DNA of 64,000 nt, taken from positions 62,001-126,000 of the forward strand of contig JAVLUZ010000191.1 in assembly GCA_036768485.1 (NCBI GenBank), read 5' to 3'. Shown here in pieces: positions 37,894-53,080 of the stretch; position 1 is the stretch's first letter, and each line of letters opens with the position of its first letter. The notes below the pieces were generated by a model. It ran no database searches and was not told where the DNA came from. It saw only the letters and a program-made list of their open reading frames with translations. The translations under genes and the position numbers were made by a program. Source of the stretch: Mermis nigrescens. Lineage: Eukaryota > Nematoda > Enoplea > Mermithida > Mermithidae.

Positions 37894-40800
37894 CTAGAAA
37901 TGTGACTATATTTGCACAGCGCCTACATAAGCAGACTGACAACCGTAGGTGGGCAGCACCAAAATTCTGGAAGGGGTCCAGGATTTTTCAAAGGTCAGAA
38001 AATGGTCTTAAAAATGATGCAATGGCGAAAAAACACCATTTTTCAACGTTTCTAATCGAGCACTATCCATTGACATCAAAAAATTGCGAAGAGAACACAA
38101 AAATTTTCAAAAATTGAATTCTGGGGGTGCAATGCAAACCCCCACGCCTACATGTGCTGACAACAGACCAAGTCTATTTCACATAAACATGCGCCCTTCA
38201 CTTTACAATTAACAATTCTATTGTAAACCAGTCCGTTTCACATGCACCTGGTGCCTTTCACTTTACAATTTACAGTTGTGCTGTAAACCGGGTGACAACT
38301 GATAAATAACCTTTTGTACCCTCTGCTTCCAGTGTTGCCAACCGTGAGTTTTTTTCTCGAAAAGTTAGTTAACTTCGAGTTTTTTTGAGTTGCCTTTTTT
38401 TGTGAGTTTTTTCTTCTAATTTGAGATTTCTCACTGAAAGTGAGTTTTTGTCTTATGCAATTTTAGATGCTTTTTGACCAAAAAACAAAAAAACGGCCAA
38501 AAACGCAAGTTTTTCCTCCATAAATTGAGGACCCGATAGTTCGAGTTCAATGCCGAGTTAGGTAACTATAATTTATTCGCATTGCATTTACATAGTTGCA
38601 TGCCTACCTAAATCGAGATTCGAGTTGCTTAATGTCTGATAAAAGCGTAAATTCTCGCTTCAATGTTTAAGAAATTGATTAAAAAATTTTTTTATTATCG
38701 AATTTTAATTTGTTAGATTTTTACAGTTTTTCAAACAACACCGTTTTTATTGGCAACCTATAAGCATCAAGAAATACTATGATATAGAAGCAATCGACAA
38801 ATGGTTAACTCAAGCACCTATGGAATGCAGTTTACAATCATACATGATGTTGGAGGGGTTTCACCCCTAGAATTCGCGATTTTTCTGGAGTTAACAAAAA
38901 TTTCCTGAAAATACGCAGGATTGGCGATTTCGTAAGCGTTTTTAGCTATTTGCTTGCCCAGAAGTGTCAAATTTTTGGCGCTTCGCGCCATATAATCACG
39001 TTTTTTCTATATTGTGTTAAATTTGTTCGACTTCTTTTTCAAAATTTTTTTATGTTTTTATACTCTAGAAAGATAGAGCATCGCCAGAAACGCCGAAATC
39101 GATGTTTTTGACGCGTACCCACCATTTTTAGGTCCAAAAAAGGCATATTAAATATTTGAACCCTCCCAGATTTCCCATGCGGTGCTTGTCTGTTTACAAC
39201 GGATGCTACTTGGCTTGTTTATCAAAGTCTAACTAGACATATAAGTACGTATGGAAGATTTGTATTTACATAGAACACAGGTGAAAATTACCGTTCTCTA
39301 ATATTTCAACTATTTTAGCGTTGTAAATGGCGCCAAATTCCAAATCACGCGTCTGATCAGCTCCTCGTTCTAGCATTTGCTGAATACTTTCTTTAGCTTC
39401 TTGTAAAACGTCGTTTTGTGGAGCAAATATACGATACGTCTGATTGTCAAGTTGAGTAATTTGAACACCCAAATCCGATTCTAATTTCCTAAACAACGAA
39501 TTCAACAGTAATAAATAGTGCTACAAACGTTTGAAGAGACGTTCTAATAGAACTCTTGGCTTAAAAAGATAATCGCGAACTTTTGAATATATTGAAAAAT
39601 AGTCGGCTATGTATCAAGGAGGTTGTATGTATTCCCCATGCAATTAATGCTTTATTTTATTTGGTGGGCTAATATTACATTTTTAAATGTGCCTATGTAA
39701 GCTCAGTGGCGGATCTAGGATTTTCCCAAGGGCGGTACCCCTAAGGGGGCGGGGCGGAACCATAGGTGGGCAGCACCAAAATTCTGGGGGGGGTGAAAAA
39801 ATTTCTGGGGGGGGGGGTGAAAAAATTTTTAAAGGTCAAAAAATGGTCTTAAAAGTGGTCGTATGGCAAAAAAAACACCATTTTTCGACGTTTCTCATCA
39901 AGCTCTATCCAATGGCATCAAAAAATTGCTAAAAAAGCAAAAAAAATTTTTCTGGGGGGAGGTATTTTGATTTCTGGGGGGGGGGGTATTTCAACTTCTG
40001 GGGGGTGTATACCCCCCAAACCCCCACGCCCATGTGTGGGCGGAACCCTGACTTGGGCGGAAAAATTAGCCGTTTTAACCCGAAAATCGCTAAAAATCGC
40101 TCAAAAATGCTTAATTTTGCGCCAATTGGAGGAGGGGCGCCCCCTAAATCCGCCCCTGTGTAAGCTATGTAAATTATGGATCCCCTTCAAAAAAATTGGA
40201 CGTACATACATAATTATCAGCAAATTTTAGAAGTCCGATATCTCAAAGACCACCAGGAGGTCGGCAAAAATAATGACTTCAAGCGTTTCTCAATAAGCTC
40301 TATATCAATGATGGAGAAAAATTGAAAATGTTTTAGTTTGTTACGAATTCGTATACAAAAAATCTATTGTTCCACCTATACGACCGTTCCCTCATCATAC
40401 AGTCGATGAACATGAACATTTTCAAACAAAAACTATACAAAAAAATTAAAAAAACGGCGCGAAGCGCCGAAAACTTTTGTCATGTCCTTCACATGTCTCA
40501 CTCAAAATTGGCTGTTCAGAAGACAAACATTATGCAAAAAAATACATCCGGGTGCAAAGTTTTGGTAAATGATAGTTCAAAAGCGGCGCCTTTTGTCCTC
40601 CTAGGTACGCGCCTGCAAACAACACAAGCAATTATAACAAGTGATGCCGATCCACGAATAAAACTATGTTTTCCACCTCATCCCAAACTTTTGAGGAAGT
40701 TTGCTGACGTAAAGATACATGCGTAAATGTACATAATCTTTCATGGTTTTTCCACCCCCGAAATGTTTCCACCCACATAATAAGCGATTTTTCAAAAAAA

Positions 40801-43800
40801 TTAGTAGAAAAGGTGCTGTTTTAAGCGCTTTTAGCTATTTTTTGCTCAAAAGTGTCAAACACTAGGCGATTAGCGCGATAAACTCGTGTCCTGACCATAT
40901 TGAATTCAGATTATGCGAAAATTTTTGATATGTTTATTTTCGGGGCTTTTTTATGTTTTTACGTCGTATAAAGATGGAGCATCGTTTTAAACGCCCAAAA
41001 ACGATATTTTTGACGCGTATCCACCGTTTTTAAACCCAACAAGGCGCTTTAGAAAAATCTTTAGGTTTCACCAGTGTTTTTTTTGTATTCGGCAAAGAAT
41101 TTTCCCGATGTACAAAGACTTTTCGGGACCGTCTTGGTACAAGTACAAAGCTTTTGGGAAGACAAAAATTGCAAAAAAGGTCTAAAATTCGAAAAAAATT
41201 TTCGGCGCTCCGCGCCGAAAATCAGTTATTGTGTGTTCTATATCTTTATAAGGGCAGAATTGCATTTCAAAAGGAAAAATATCAAAATTTTCGGCGCTTA
41301 GCGCCGTTTCAGAGACGATTCTCAGTGATTTATACCTATAGAGACCCATAAATCAGCTAAAATACACTACCAAAAGTCGAACAACTCTCTCTTTTTGCAA
41401 CAATAAAATCGCTACTGTACCATATTTAAGCACCCGAAAATTTGTGTGTACAAAATGAACAAAGACTTTTGGAGACCATATTTGTACATGTACAAACGGA
41501 CCTTGTACAAAAAACACTGGGTTTCACCCTTCAGAATTCCCATGCTGCGCATGTATGGTCGTATGCAAACCTAACCAGACTTCTCACTGTATTTGAAAAA
41601 GTATATACATATAATTGGTGCATTTTAGCTTAAAACTAAAATTTGATACTTCAAGTTAAGTCATATGAATATGACAAAAATCTCTCGAACAATGACCTTA
41701 GGGTATAACCGCCCGTTCGCATCATACGATAGCGTTTATTGACGGGAACGATTATTTCTTCAACAACAGGCCGATTACATTTCGGAACTTGACGCGGATT
41801 TTGGAGGCCCTGTTCAGCCATCCGCGCCAGAATATCACCGCGGGCTATATGAGCTTTTTCCAGGGATTCTCGAAGCATGTCTACGCTCAGTCCGTCCATT
41901 CTTTTCACATCCAGTTGCACAGCTGTCAACCCCGTTTTAGTGCCAGCGACTTTGAAGTCCATATCACCCGAAAAATCCTCCAAGCCATTAATGTCGACTA
42001 GAAGACTGTAACGAGTCGAAGTGCCAGGAGAACTTTGTTCTCCTAACTGAATGAGAGCAAAAGATGAGCAAGAATAAAAAAATCAAGTAATAACGATTGA
42101 CGATCGGAGACGTATCCGAAACAGTGATAGCGTAATGTAAGCTTCCATAAAACAAGCATTTAAGCTGGGGAGGGTGGCCCTCAAAACGAAGAAATGTATC
42201 TTTTTCAAAGTCTCAAAAGCCCGATAAAAAGACGGTCAAAAGAGGTTTCTACTACATTTTGAGATAGTAAAAGCAAACACGGATTTCCTGTTCTTCTATT
42301 ATACTATATTTTTATCTAAAAAATCAGGACTGGAGTTATAAATGTTAAAAGTTTTCTGGAAAGCCCCTAAATTGAATGTAGAGACAAGAATTCCACAATT
42401 TCTCTCATTCGAGCCCAGAACGGGTGTTAAAAAATTAGTCAAACAGAAAGCACGAAGGACAGCTTTTTGTATCAGTTTTAAATTGCACAAAAAGATTTTC
42501 ATCTATTTAATTCTTCACTATTGTATGGAGCTCGTTGAGAAGCGCTTAAAATTTAATTATTTATGTATAGCTTCTGACGGTTCTGGAAATATGCTATTTC
42601 AAAAATTTGCCCCTCTCAGGATAAGATCCTCGTTACGCTCCTGCATTTAAAGGGGTTGAGGGCTTGAGAGAATAAAAAAATGTTCTAAGATAAATAATGA
42701 AGGTAAAAAGAGAAATAATAGGAATAAAAGATGTCATGTACAACACATACATACGAGCAGACATGTAACAAGGGAGTTGGGGATCCCCCACTTAAAGTTG
42801 GTCGTCTCCCCATCCTCAAAGTCAGGAAATTTCTGACTCCCGATTATTGAAAAAACTTGCGATTTTTGGCCGTTTTTAGGTTTTTTTGCCAAAAATTGAA
42901 GGACATTCACCACCCCCCCTAAATTGGCCGGGGAATCCCTCCCAAAATTTTAAGCCGTTATACGTATGCATGCGTGTGTTAGAGATCATGCCGAAATCAT
43001 GAGGTATTTCTATTTTCTAACATTTCAACGTTTAAATAATCACTTTTTAGGGCCTTATTACATTTTAGTAAAGCTACATGAACATAAACGTTGTTTCATA
43101 CCCACTAGCTGATTAGCGCACTAATCAACCCACACAATGCAGCTGTGATATCGATCACTATGCAGGCAAGTGATATTAAGGGGTTTTTTGCATACACATG
43201 TATATACATACGTACAGGCCCGTACCCAGTATTTTATTTTGAGGGGAGGCGATTCTCAAGTCAGATATGTAACTCGAGAACTATTATAAGGTACATAAAC
43301 AAACATAAAGGCATTTTGGAGCGAAGCGAGCTCTACTTATTGGCGTCTTTAAATTTTGAAAAATAAATTTTTTTTGCATTCTGTAAGCTCATGATGAAGC
43401 GGCTCCTAGAAACCTAAGTGTAATACATTTGCAGAATGCACGATTTTACTTCCGCATTATAGAAATAAAACACAAAAAAAATTTTATAGTTATATATTTT
43501 GCAAAAAAAGGAGAAAAACAATAAAACACAATTATAAAGTGGATGCTTTATTTTTTAAAAACCACACAGATATAAAATTGCTCTCATCTCCTAAGCTCAT
43601 TTACGATCACGCAGCTAGCAAAACTTGCAGTATTTCGAACATAAAACTTCAAGACATTGACAAAAGTCAATAGACGTGCATATGCAGTCTTCATTCTCAC
43701 AAACAAAAATATACGTATATTAGATGGAAATATAGCAGCATAAATACACAGGATTTAGGCAGTGAAAATCATGTGGTTCGAGCGACCTTGTTGCCGATAA

Positions 43801-46800
43801 GCTCCAGCTCACCTCATGAAGAAGCCCGATAGCCACTCCTGCCGCGGGCGCCTTAACAGGCACTCCTCCATCCATCAATGCCAAACTACCGGCGCACACT
43901 GATGCCATAGACGACGACCCATTGCTTTCCATAACCTAAACAGAACAGATGAGAGCAGAAACGCACGACATGGGAATTCTAGGGTGGGAGTGTGGCGGGA
44001 AGGGTGAAATTTTAAAGTGCTTATTTTAGAGCCCAAACATGGTTGGTATGCGTCGAAAACATCGTCTTTCGACGTCTCTGACGATGCAAAAGTTCTAGAA
44101 AATCAATCAAAAAAGTGGCACAAATTGAACAAAATATAGTCAAAACATGAGCATAACTATGGCGCGTATTGCCGAAAATATGACACTTTTGAGCAAATCG
44201 ATAGCCGAAAACGCTTGAAAAAGAATTTTTTCTATAAGGAGGGGAGGGGGTAAAAACCCCCAAGATCACGTATGACTGCGAGAAAGATGAATAAATTTGA
44301 TACAGCCCGGGTACAGGTCAGTATGTATGTCCAATATCTGAAAAGGCGTAAACAAATTTATTTGAACCATATAGGCATTACACAGTCTCAAAGATATGTA
44401 TAGGTCTCACCACAAAATTTGAACACTTAACGAGTCCTTGAGCTTTGCTAAAAATTGCTTGGCCCATATTAGAACACATGTATCGATTATCGCAGGACGT
44501 CTTCATCACACATTTACACGGGAAGGCCGAATACCCCCCAGAAAGAAGGCCGAATACCCCCAGAAACCAAAATACCCCATCCAGGATCCAATTTTTGAAA
44601 ATTTTCTTCGCAAATATTGATGCCAATGGATAGTGCTCAATAAGAAACGTTGAAAAATGGTGTTTTTTCGCCATATCACCATTTTGCTGCCCACCTATGG
44701 GTATCCCCCAACCAGGATTTTCGAAAGGCATCCACTCAAGCCGTTTCATAACCAAACCTATTGCTCAAAGCATTAAAAAGCGTCAAAGAACGTCGAAGTA
44801 TAATTTTAAGTAACAAGTACTTATTTTCGAGCAGCAGAATGCTCAACCCCCTCCCACTCAAGAAAACTCGGTTTACCCCTCCCAGAACTTTTGAACGTAT
44901 GCATGTATGGTCTTCGTCGTATGTTATAAACGTTACTGCTGAAACATACGACGATATTTTATGTTACAGCATAGGTCTCGAAATCCTTAGCAAAACATCA
45001 GGATTTCTAAGTGCGTAAATTTCGTGACAAGAAATAAAAATCATATAGGCACCAAAAGTAGGCGACCCTTTCTGCGAATTTTCAGGAAACTTTCGAAAAA
45101 TCTCGAATTCTGGGGAAGGGCTAAAAAATTTCTGAGGCGATGTGAAAATTTTCGTGGAAGGAGGAGGGTGAAACTCCTCCACCTCCCCCAAGATCATGTA
45201 TGGACGCAGCGTGTTTGAAAATAAGTCGTGGCATAATGTTTTAAAACGAACCTGACAACTCAATTTCGTAGCAAAGCCGAACTCATCGGGCATCAAAGGT
45301 CTCAAAGCGCGCTCACTCAAAGAGCCGTGTCCCAATTCTCGTCTGTTGGTTCTGAAGCTGGTGCCAAGTTCATTGTTAGCATAAGCGGGAAACTCATACG
45401 TCAGCATGAACATTTTTTCCTTCACGGCTCCGAGCAAAACGGACACTGCGTCGTTTCGTAAAGCGGCCTCCACCGAATCTAATGTCAATGTGCACAATAC
45501 TTGAGTTTGACCCCTGAGTAATGTGCAAAAATTAACCTTTTTATTTTCATCAAACTTCCACTGATCAAAAAGAGGTAGGAAAAGTGTTTTCTAAACTGGT
45601 GCTAGGTAATTTTTTTCATTAGCACGGAAAAGCTTACATTGACACGCTAGTTTTTTACTTATATAATAGCTATAGTGTCATTGATGCATGTCCTTTTCTT
45701 TATTAATACAGTGTTCTTGCCAGTAAAACTAGATTTATATACCTAAATCGGAAAATTCAAGTTTAATCACTATTATTGTCTTTCTAAAGCTCAATAGAAA
45801 CAGGAAGCTAACACTTTTCTATCTATTACAGCATCACAAATGATAATCTGATTGCCAGATACTAATTTATTCTGATAAGGGACGCCAGTGCGCTCATGAA
45901 TTGAATGACAAATAAATATAAATAAACTAATTTGGCTTGGGGACCATCTTTGTACATGTACAAACAGACCTTGTACAAAAAACACTGATACTACAACGAA
46001 ATCCTGGAAGTGAAATCCACGGCTCAAGTTAACGTAAGGGTGTACTTATATTATGACGTACATCGTAAGTATGCTATTCTAGATCGCATCTCAACCAAAG
46101 GTTTTTTAGCGCCACGCTAATAAAAGTTGCCCCGCGCTAATGAAAATTTTGGCCGTTAACATGACGTGCTAACGAATACGAAGACGTCTTTCAGCAAAAC
46201 TGTAGTAATTTTAACGCTTTTTAATGAATTTTTTTAGCGAAATTCCAAGAAACTTTCGGCGCTTTGTGCCGAGTGGCATTACTGTTTATTCAGCCTCAAG
46301 CGCATACATGTAGCGGCTCGAATTTTTTTGGGGGGCGAGGGGTTCCAGCCATTTTAAGGGGAAAATGGGAAGACGACCTCCAATTTTTGGCCAAAATCGA
46401 TCGAAAACGCCTAAAAATAGCGAAAAAATTCAATTTTTCCCAAAAATCGGAAAGGGTCAAAAAAAATTTTGGCTTTGGGGGATGTCGGGACGACCGACTT
46501 TGAGTGGGGGATACCCCATCTCCCCTTTTAAACGTCTGCTCAAGCGCGCGATTCAAACACTCCGCCCTCATCTCGTCTATTTGTTTAACGATTTCTAGCA
46601 CATTATAATTACTTTCTGGTAACTTTGCACTGTTTTATGCTGTTTGAAGACAAAATCAGCTTCTTTAAGTTCATTTATCATTCAATTCATAAGCGCAGTG
46701 ACGTCTATTTTTATATCAAATTAGTATATGGCAACCGCATTATCACGTCAGATGTATTAGGTACAAAGGTGCATAAATGCACAAGGTCAAGTTTGCCCAG

Positions 46801-49800
46801 GGAGGAGTAAACTCGAGATTTTAAGAGTCTGTGAGGGGTAAAATCTAAGATCTTTCCTATAGTAAATGGCGTTTTTGGCTATTTTTACGTGGAAATCGCG
46901 TGAGAATAGACTATTTTCGGCTCAACCTGCTCGACAGTACCTAACTTTTGTACCCTTCAGCGAGGGGGAGGTAATACCCCCTCTCGCCCCTCCCTGAAGG
47001 TGGCAAAGGTGTCAGTTTATAAGTTTATTGAGCATTAGGAAGCCAATAATTGTGATTTAGCATGAAATTCTTGATTTATTAACATCTTGAAAAAACGTGA
47101 AGAAAACGCGGATCTCAATTCATCGTACGAAGTGAAGCAGAGAGTAAGACTAATCTTCATCGAATTAATGCATAAATCGTGTACTTATGGATGTATTAGG
47201 ATAAATTCCATTTAAATTTCATACTCAAGTCATGACTCAATTCACCAATGTAGCAAAACGTGAAATACATTTGTATTAACATGACCAAAGCGAGCTTTTA
47301 TCAACCGATTCACCTACTGATAAATCAAAATATTTCCCACGCTGAGATCTAAAAATACAAATAATTTTAACAACTGCATACGTATTACACACATATGTAC
47401 CTTAACAACCGTACATAGGTCATCTAAAAATATATGCCTCCGGAAAAGCTAGCTTAATAGTTTAAATATGAATGCACAACAACGAGCAAACGCAAATCGA
47501 AAAAATCATGTAAATCTGATATTCTGACACGTCAATAATCAGCGCGACTAAGATTCGGGTGGACTACCTCTTTGTTAATGTTCAAATAGAGACAGGTACG
47601 TATGTAGCCGATAGGGATGTGCCGATACCACTTTTTTGAAAATGGCCGATTCCGATTCGATTCCGATTCTTTAAATCTCAGAAATGCCGATTCCGATTCC
47701 GATGCCGATTCTGCAGAACTCAGCATCGCCGATTCCGATTCGATTTCGATTCTAAAATATAGGAATCGGCCGATTCCGATACCGATTCCGATTCCTGTGA
47801 TTAAGCGTTATATGCTTTAAGAAATCAAAATTGAAGTGCGTGCGCACTACAGTTTATGAATATAAAAGTTATTTTTTATCGATCAGATGCTTTGTTTGCC
47901 GAATATGTAAAACTAAACAAAGCATTCAGCATTTTGCTTTAATTTATCTTGAAATTCAGTTCTTCAGGCTAGCTCGCTCAAATTCATATCTGTTATGCAT
48001 GTTCATTCGCATCAGTTTATATGTACGACGAGTATATTAGCACTTCGCTAAAATCATTTGGAGTAAGAAAATTTTGATGATAAGCCTTTTATGCGCACTA
48101 GAAAATTTGTATTGTCTGTCAGTAGCCAATCCAGCAAATAATTAAATTCTTGCCACCATTGACTTTCTCTCCACCTGAGTATAACAAGATGTTTTGTTGC
48201 AATCTGATCCATTAATCAGCTAGACAGAATTTAGATCGTTATGGTACAATAAGTAATGTCTACTACGCATATCAATCAGTGTTTTTTTGTACAAGCTCCG
48301 TTTGTCCATGTACAAGGTGGTCCCCAAAAGTCTTTGCGCATTTTGCACATGCAAATTTTCGTGTAGTAAGATATAGTGAGTAGCGATTTCAGTGTGGTAA
48401 AAAGCGCCGAAAATTTTTGGAATTTTTACACCTTTTTACAGTTTTTGTCTTCCCGAAAATCTTTGTCAGAGTTGTTCAACTTTTGGTAGTGTATTTTAGC
48501 TAATTTCTGGGTCTCTAAGGGCAAAAATCCCTAAGAATCGTCTTAAAACGGCGCGAAGCGCCGAAAAATTTGACATATTTCCTTTTGAAATGCGATTTCT
48601 GCCGTAATAAAGGTAAGTAGAACACACAATTACTCATTTCGGCATGAAGCGCCAAAAATTCTTGCGAATTTCAGACCCTTTTTTGCAAATTTTGTCTTCC
48701 CAAAAATCTCAGTGCATGTACAGAGACGGTCCTGAAAAGTCTTTGTACATCGGTAAAAATCTTTGCCGAGTACAAAAAACATTGATATCAATGCGTCCAG
48801 GATTTTGGGTAGCCGACTTAGGTTCTAGGCCTTATGCTTATAACATATTGAAAAATTTTCTGTTAGACAAACTTCCATTTTGCCACCGAAGAGAATAATT
48901 TTAAATAAATTAAATCGTATGCATGGCCCAATTGAGGAATTTAACATTGTATTCTGGGCTTCATGTAGGGGAATACTCTAATTTTTGATTCTATAGACTG
49001 GAACTGTGATTGCCTAAAGAATGGTGATGTCAGAAAGGCACGGAATCTGAAGGATTATTCTATGAGAATGCTTAAGTATTAGAAAATGCGGAGCCTCAGA
49101 AAAAAATTTTGATCCAGTTGAATGGCCGAGGTTGATAGGTGGCAATGAAAGCAATATATTTAAGTTATATTTGGCTGAAACGCCGGAAAAATCTGAGAAA
49201 TTACTTCTAATGATTGACCGCCCATTTCTCCCCTGTCCCCTTAAATCCGCCCTAGCGTAAAAGTGAGCAAAGTTTTTCTAACGCTGTAGCACGAGTATAA
49301 AAATGAATCTTTTAATAACTCGGATTATCAGAATTTGCATCCTGCCTCAATAAAACAAACACAAAATTGATTTTTTATGACAATTTGAAGAAAAATTCTC
49401 ATTTCACAACTTTTTAATTTCACGATAATTTCAAAAGAATGGAATCGGTAATGGAATCGGAAATTTGTGTACTTTTGGCCGATTCCGATACGATTCCGAT
49501 TCTCTAAAAATCAGAAATGACGATTCCGGATTCCTTAAATTCTGTGATCACCGATTCCGATTCGATTTCATGAAAAACGACCGATTCTTACCGATCCCGA
49601 TTCCGATTCCGATTAATCGGAACATCCCTAGTAGCCGACCTTCTGAATTTGAACGGACTAAAATTTTTTAGCCAGATATCTCAACAACTACATGTAGATA
49701 GTATGGATGCAACGGATCCGGGTTTTCCAATAATATCGGATCCGTATCCGCACACATTCAAAATAACGGATCCGGATACGGATCCATAAAATTTAAAATA

Positions 49801-52800
49801 ACGGATCCGGATACGGATCCTTAAAATTTAAAATAACGAATCCGGATCCGGATCTTTAATTATCAAAATAACGGATAATAACGGATCCGGATCCATGAAT
49901 ATGCATTATGAACGCTTTATTTTCTTTAATACTTAAATTTTTGTTCGCAAGTACGGTGCTCATTAGTTTCAGAAGCATAATTACTATAGGATGATGAAAT
50001 AAGTAAAGCTGCATGAGCTTGGTTTTTTTCTGCGTCTCTAAGGGCGAAAATCACTATCGTCTTAAAACGGCGCGAAGCGCCGAAAAATTTGACATTTTTC
50101 CTTTTGAAATCCAATTTCTGCCATTATAAAGATATATACAACACACATATACTCATTTCGGCGCGAAGCACCGAAAATTTTTGCGAATTTCAGACCTTTT
50201 TGCAATTTTTGTCTTCCCATAAATCTTTGTACATGTACAAAGACGGTCCCGAAAATTCTTTGTACATCGGGAAAAATCTTTGCCGAGTACAAAAAAAAAC
50301 ACTGGTACCACCTGCATGACGAAGCATCTGCAAACTAAGCATGCGGCGGATTATAAAAAGTTCAAAGCAGAGAAGTCCCAGCAGATCGAAGAAAAGGAAA
50401 AGGTATTCTTGTTAAGCACAGATTGTATAAGATTCGCGTCAGGCATGTCTACTTTCCTTTGCAGAAAAACGCGCAGATTGCTAAAAGACTGCTTTGAAAC
50501 AGGAAAAACAAAAAAGTGCAAATGACAATGGAAGCATGCTAACTTGCCGCATAAAATATTTTATTTTTATGAGAGGATTCCTAATTAACTTACTTACGAT
50601 TTAAGGGTAAAAAATGGAATAACGATGATGCAAGATCAATTTATATAGATGAGCGGTTAGTTGAGCTTATGACTTTGAGCAATCTACCGTTTTATTTCGT
50701 TGCAGAAAAGCTGCTGTTTCTTAAATACAATTTGCCTGTCATTGAATTTGAGTATTAAGTCAATCAAAGTAAAGCTTTTGTCTCATAATGATGTTGTTTC
50801 TTCAATACAATTCAAGGTTTAATGATCTTTTATAATAATCTCTGGGATCCGTTTTAAACTGTAAAAATAACGGATCCGGATCTTATTTCTGAAAAATACG
50901 GGATCCGGATCTTAATTTTTCAAAATACCGGATCCGGATCCAAAATAATACCGGATAATAACGGATCCGGATCCGGATATCCGTTGCATCCCTAGTAGAT
51001 AGGCAAAAAAAGTAGTGTTTTGAGCGTTTCTAACAAACTCTACACATTGGAGAAGAGAAAATTATAAGAATTTGAGAAATTCAACTTCATTTCAATCATA
51101 TTTAAGGAATAAGTTGCATAAAATGAGTACAAAAAATGACTTTTGAACATTGTATCCAAGCTTGACCTTTATTGGAAATAGCTTAACTTGCTTTGCACTC
51201 AATTCTGGTATGTTGCAAAGAAAAGCAATCAGAAAATAAATAATTCTGCGTGCAGTGCCAGAAACTTTTGTCACACTTACTGTATTTAAGTTATTTGGAA
51301 GACAAAAGTTATACAAAAACAATAAATCCGGCACGAAGCGCCGGAAAATTTCGGGCTTTTAGCTCGAAAGCGTGCTATGTACAATCTATTCCGGTTGTCT
51401 TTCAAACGCGTTCAAGAATCTTCAATTTTTTCCTTTCAGGAACCCTCATAAAATATAATCGTACTTCAGAAATTTTGGGGAAACTAGTCCCTTTGCCGGA
51501 ATAGATGGGGTTGTTATCTTATACTAGTACTTCCCAGACTTTTTCAACGCCTTACCGCTGAAAAACTGCTGAACCGTGTAGGGAGTCAAATAAGCCAACT
51601 GAGCATGTTATGGGTCTCAATTCATTAGCAGACCGGCCGTCGCAACGGCGTCCGGTTTTGAAAAATCGTCGCCGAAATACCTCGTTGCAGACCTGGGTAA
51701 AGGCTACGTCAAAATTGTTTGAGTCGACAGATGTAGAAGACAATGAGGTCAATTGGCTGTTCGAACTGCAAAGTAAGAAGAGTCGCATATATTCATGCGC
51801 AACACAATTATGAACGATCTCCGTTGCCCAAATTCGGTCGTCCATTCATCCCCAAACAAGACTTCTTCCATGAATTTTCGGCTAAAATTTCATTTCCTTA
51901 CAAATTGATATATTTTTTGCTGTTACAAAATCTAGTTTCATAAGAAACAAAAACTATGAATATTCGTTTAAACGAGCGAAACGTACGCATCTCTTCAGAA
52001 TTTTTGAAATGTTAGAAACTCGCTTACTCCAACTACGAGGCTTATCCCGCTTACCATTACTTTGAGCTGTTACAATGCAAGGTCATATTTTCAGGTGAAC
52101 GGCCGCTCCGGCCGTCAAAAAATTTTTACACAATATGATAGTGCGCGAAACATGAGAATTTTCATTAGTACACTATCAAACTTCCGTTTCAATTGTTTTT
52201 ACACAATTTAATTTCTGTTGCGGCCACAAAGAAACATTATTTGCGATGCTTTAAGGAAGCATGCCTGTAAGCACTTAGTCATGCATGCACACGGTCAAAA
52301 GCTCTGGGAGGGAGTAAAGCGAGTTTCCAGGAGGGAGGGGGGTAAATGGACTAATTTTTTACCTATTTGATATCAAAATTTTGCACTCAATTCGTCGTAT
52401 TTTATTTTTCATGTACATTTATGGTTTAACTTTTATGAAAGCAATAACGATAAGGGTAATTGAATGACATGTAGCATCAAAAATATACAAAATAATGGAA
52501 AAAAGTGTCTGGATGAATGAATTGAAGAGTCTATTGCTCTAAAAATAAGTACATGTACTTGAATTACGCTGTCGGACGTCATTTGACGCTTTTTCATGGT
52601 TCAAGCAATCGGTTTTGGTCCAAAATGGCCTGAGGGGGTATGCTTCTCAAAAGTCCTGGTAGTGGGGGACACGCCCTCATACCCCAGTATGCATGTGTGC
52701 ACATAGTACGAAAGATACATGTGTCCTGCTGTCCTCTAAAAACCCAATTTCTGCTTTTCGTGCGATTTATCTTTACACACTACTGGGTTTTGGGATTGTT

Positions 52801-53018
52801 TATCAAGGCTACACCATGACCAGGTACTCCAACACTCACTTTGATTCAATATTCCTTCGTTATCTCAATTTTTTATGAAAAGTGCAACTTTAAAAAACCC
52901 GCTAGTTACTAAAAGATGCGTATCGTGTCCCAGAAATCCATTTTTTTAAATTTCCTTGAGTTCAATCAAGCATTTATCCCAGTTTATCAGTCAAACCTAA
53001 GCATATATAATAATGTTC

Positions 53019-53080
<62 letters not shown>

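Larger units (their letters stand above)
49702..50994. mobile_element. hAT-like element B with GGATCC-rich ends
   Basis: Left end TATGGATGCAACGGATCC, right end GGATATCCGTTGCATCCCTA, perfect 8-bp duplication GTAGATAG (49694-49701, 50995-51002). Subterminal arrays of CGGATCCGGATC at 49715-49895 and 50865-50985. Contains a BED zinc-finger remnant, which supports hAT descent. In PNPT1 intron 5. Confidence 0.92.
45514..51555 (-). other. PNPT1: PNPT1 intron 5 (6 kb), transposon-rich
   Basis: The largest PNPT1 introns are this one and intron 2. It carries hAT-like elements B and C, three family 1 copies, and a ~200-bp dispersed repeat unit at 46320-46540. No extra exon was found; exon 5 and exon 6 join in phase. 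Confidence 0.7.
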
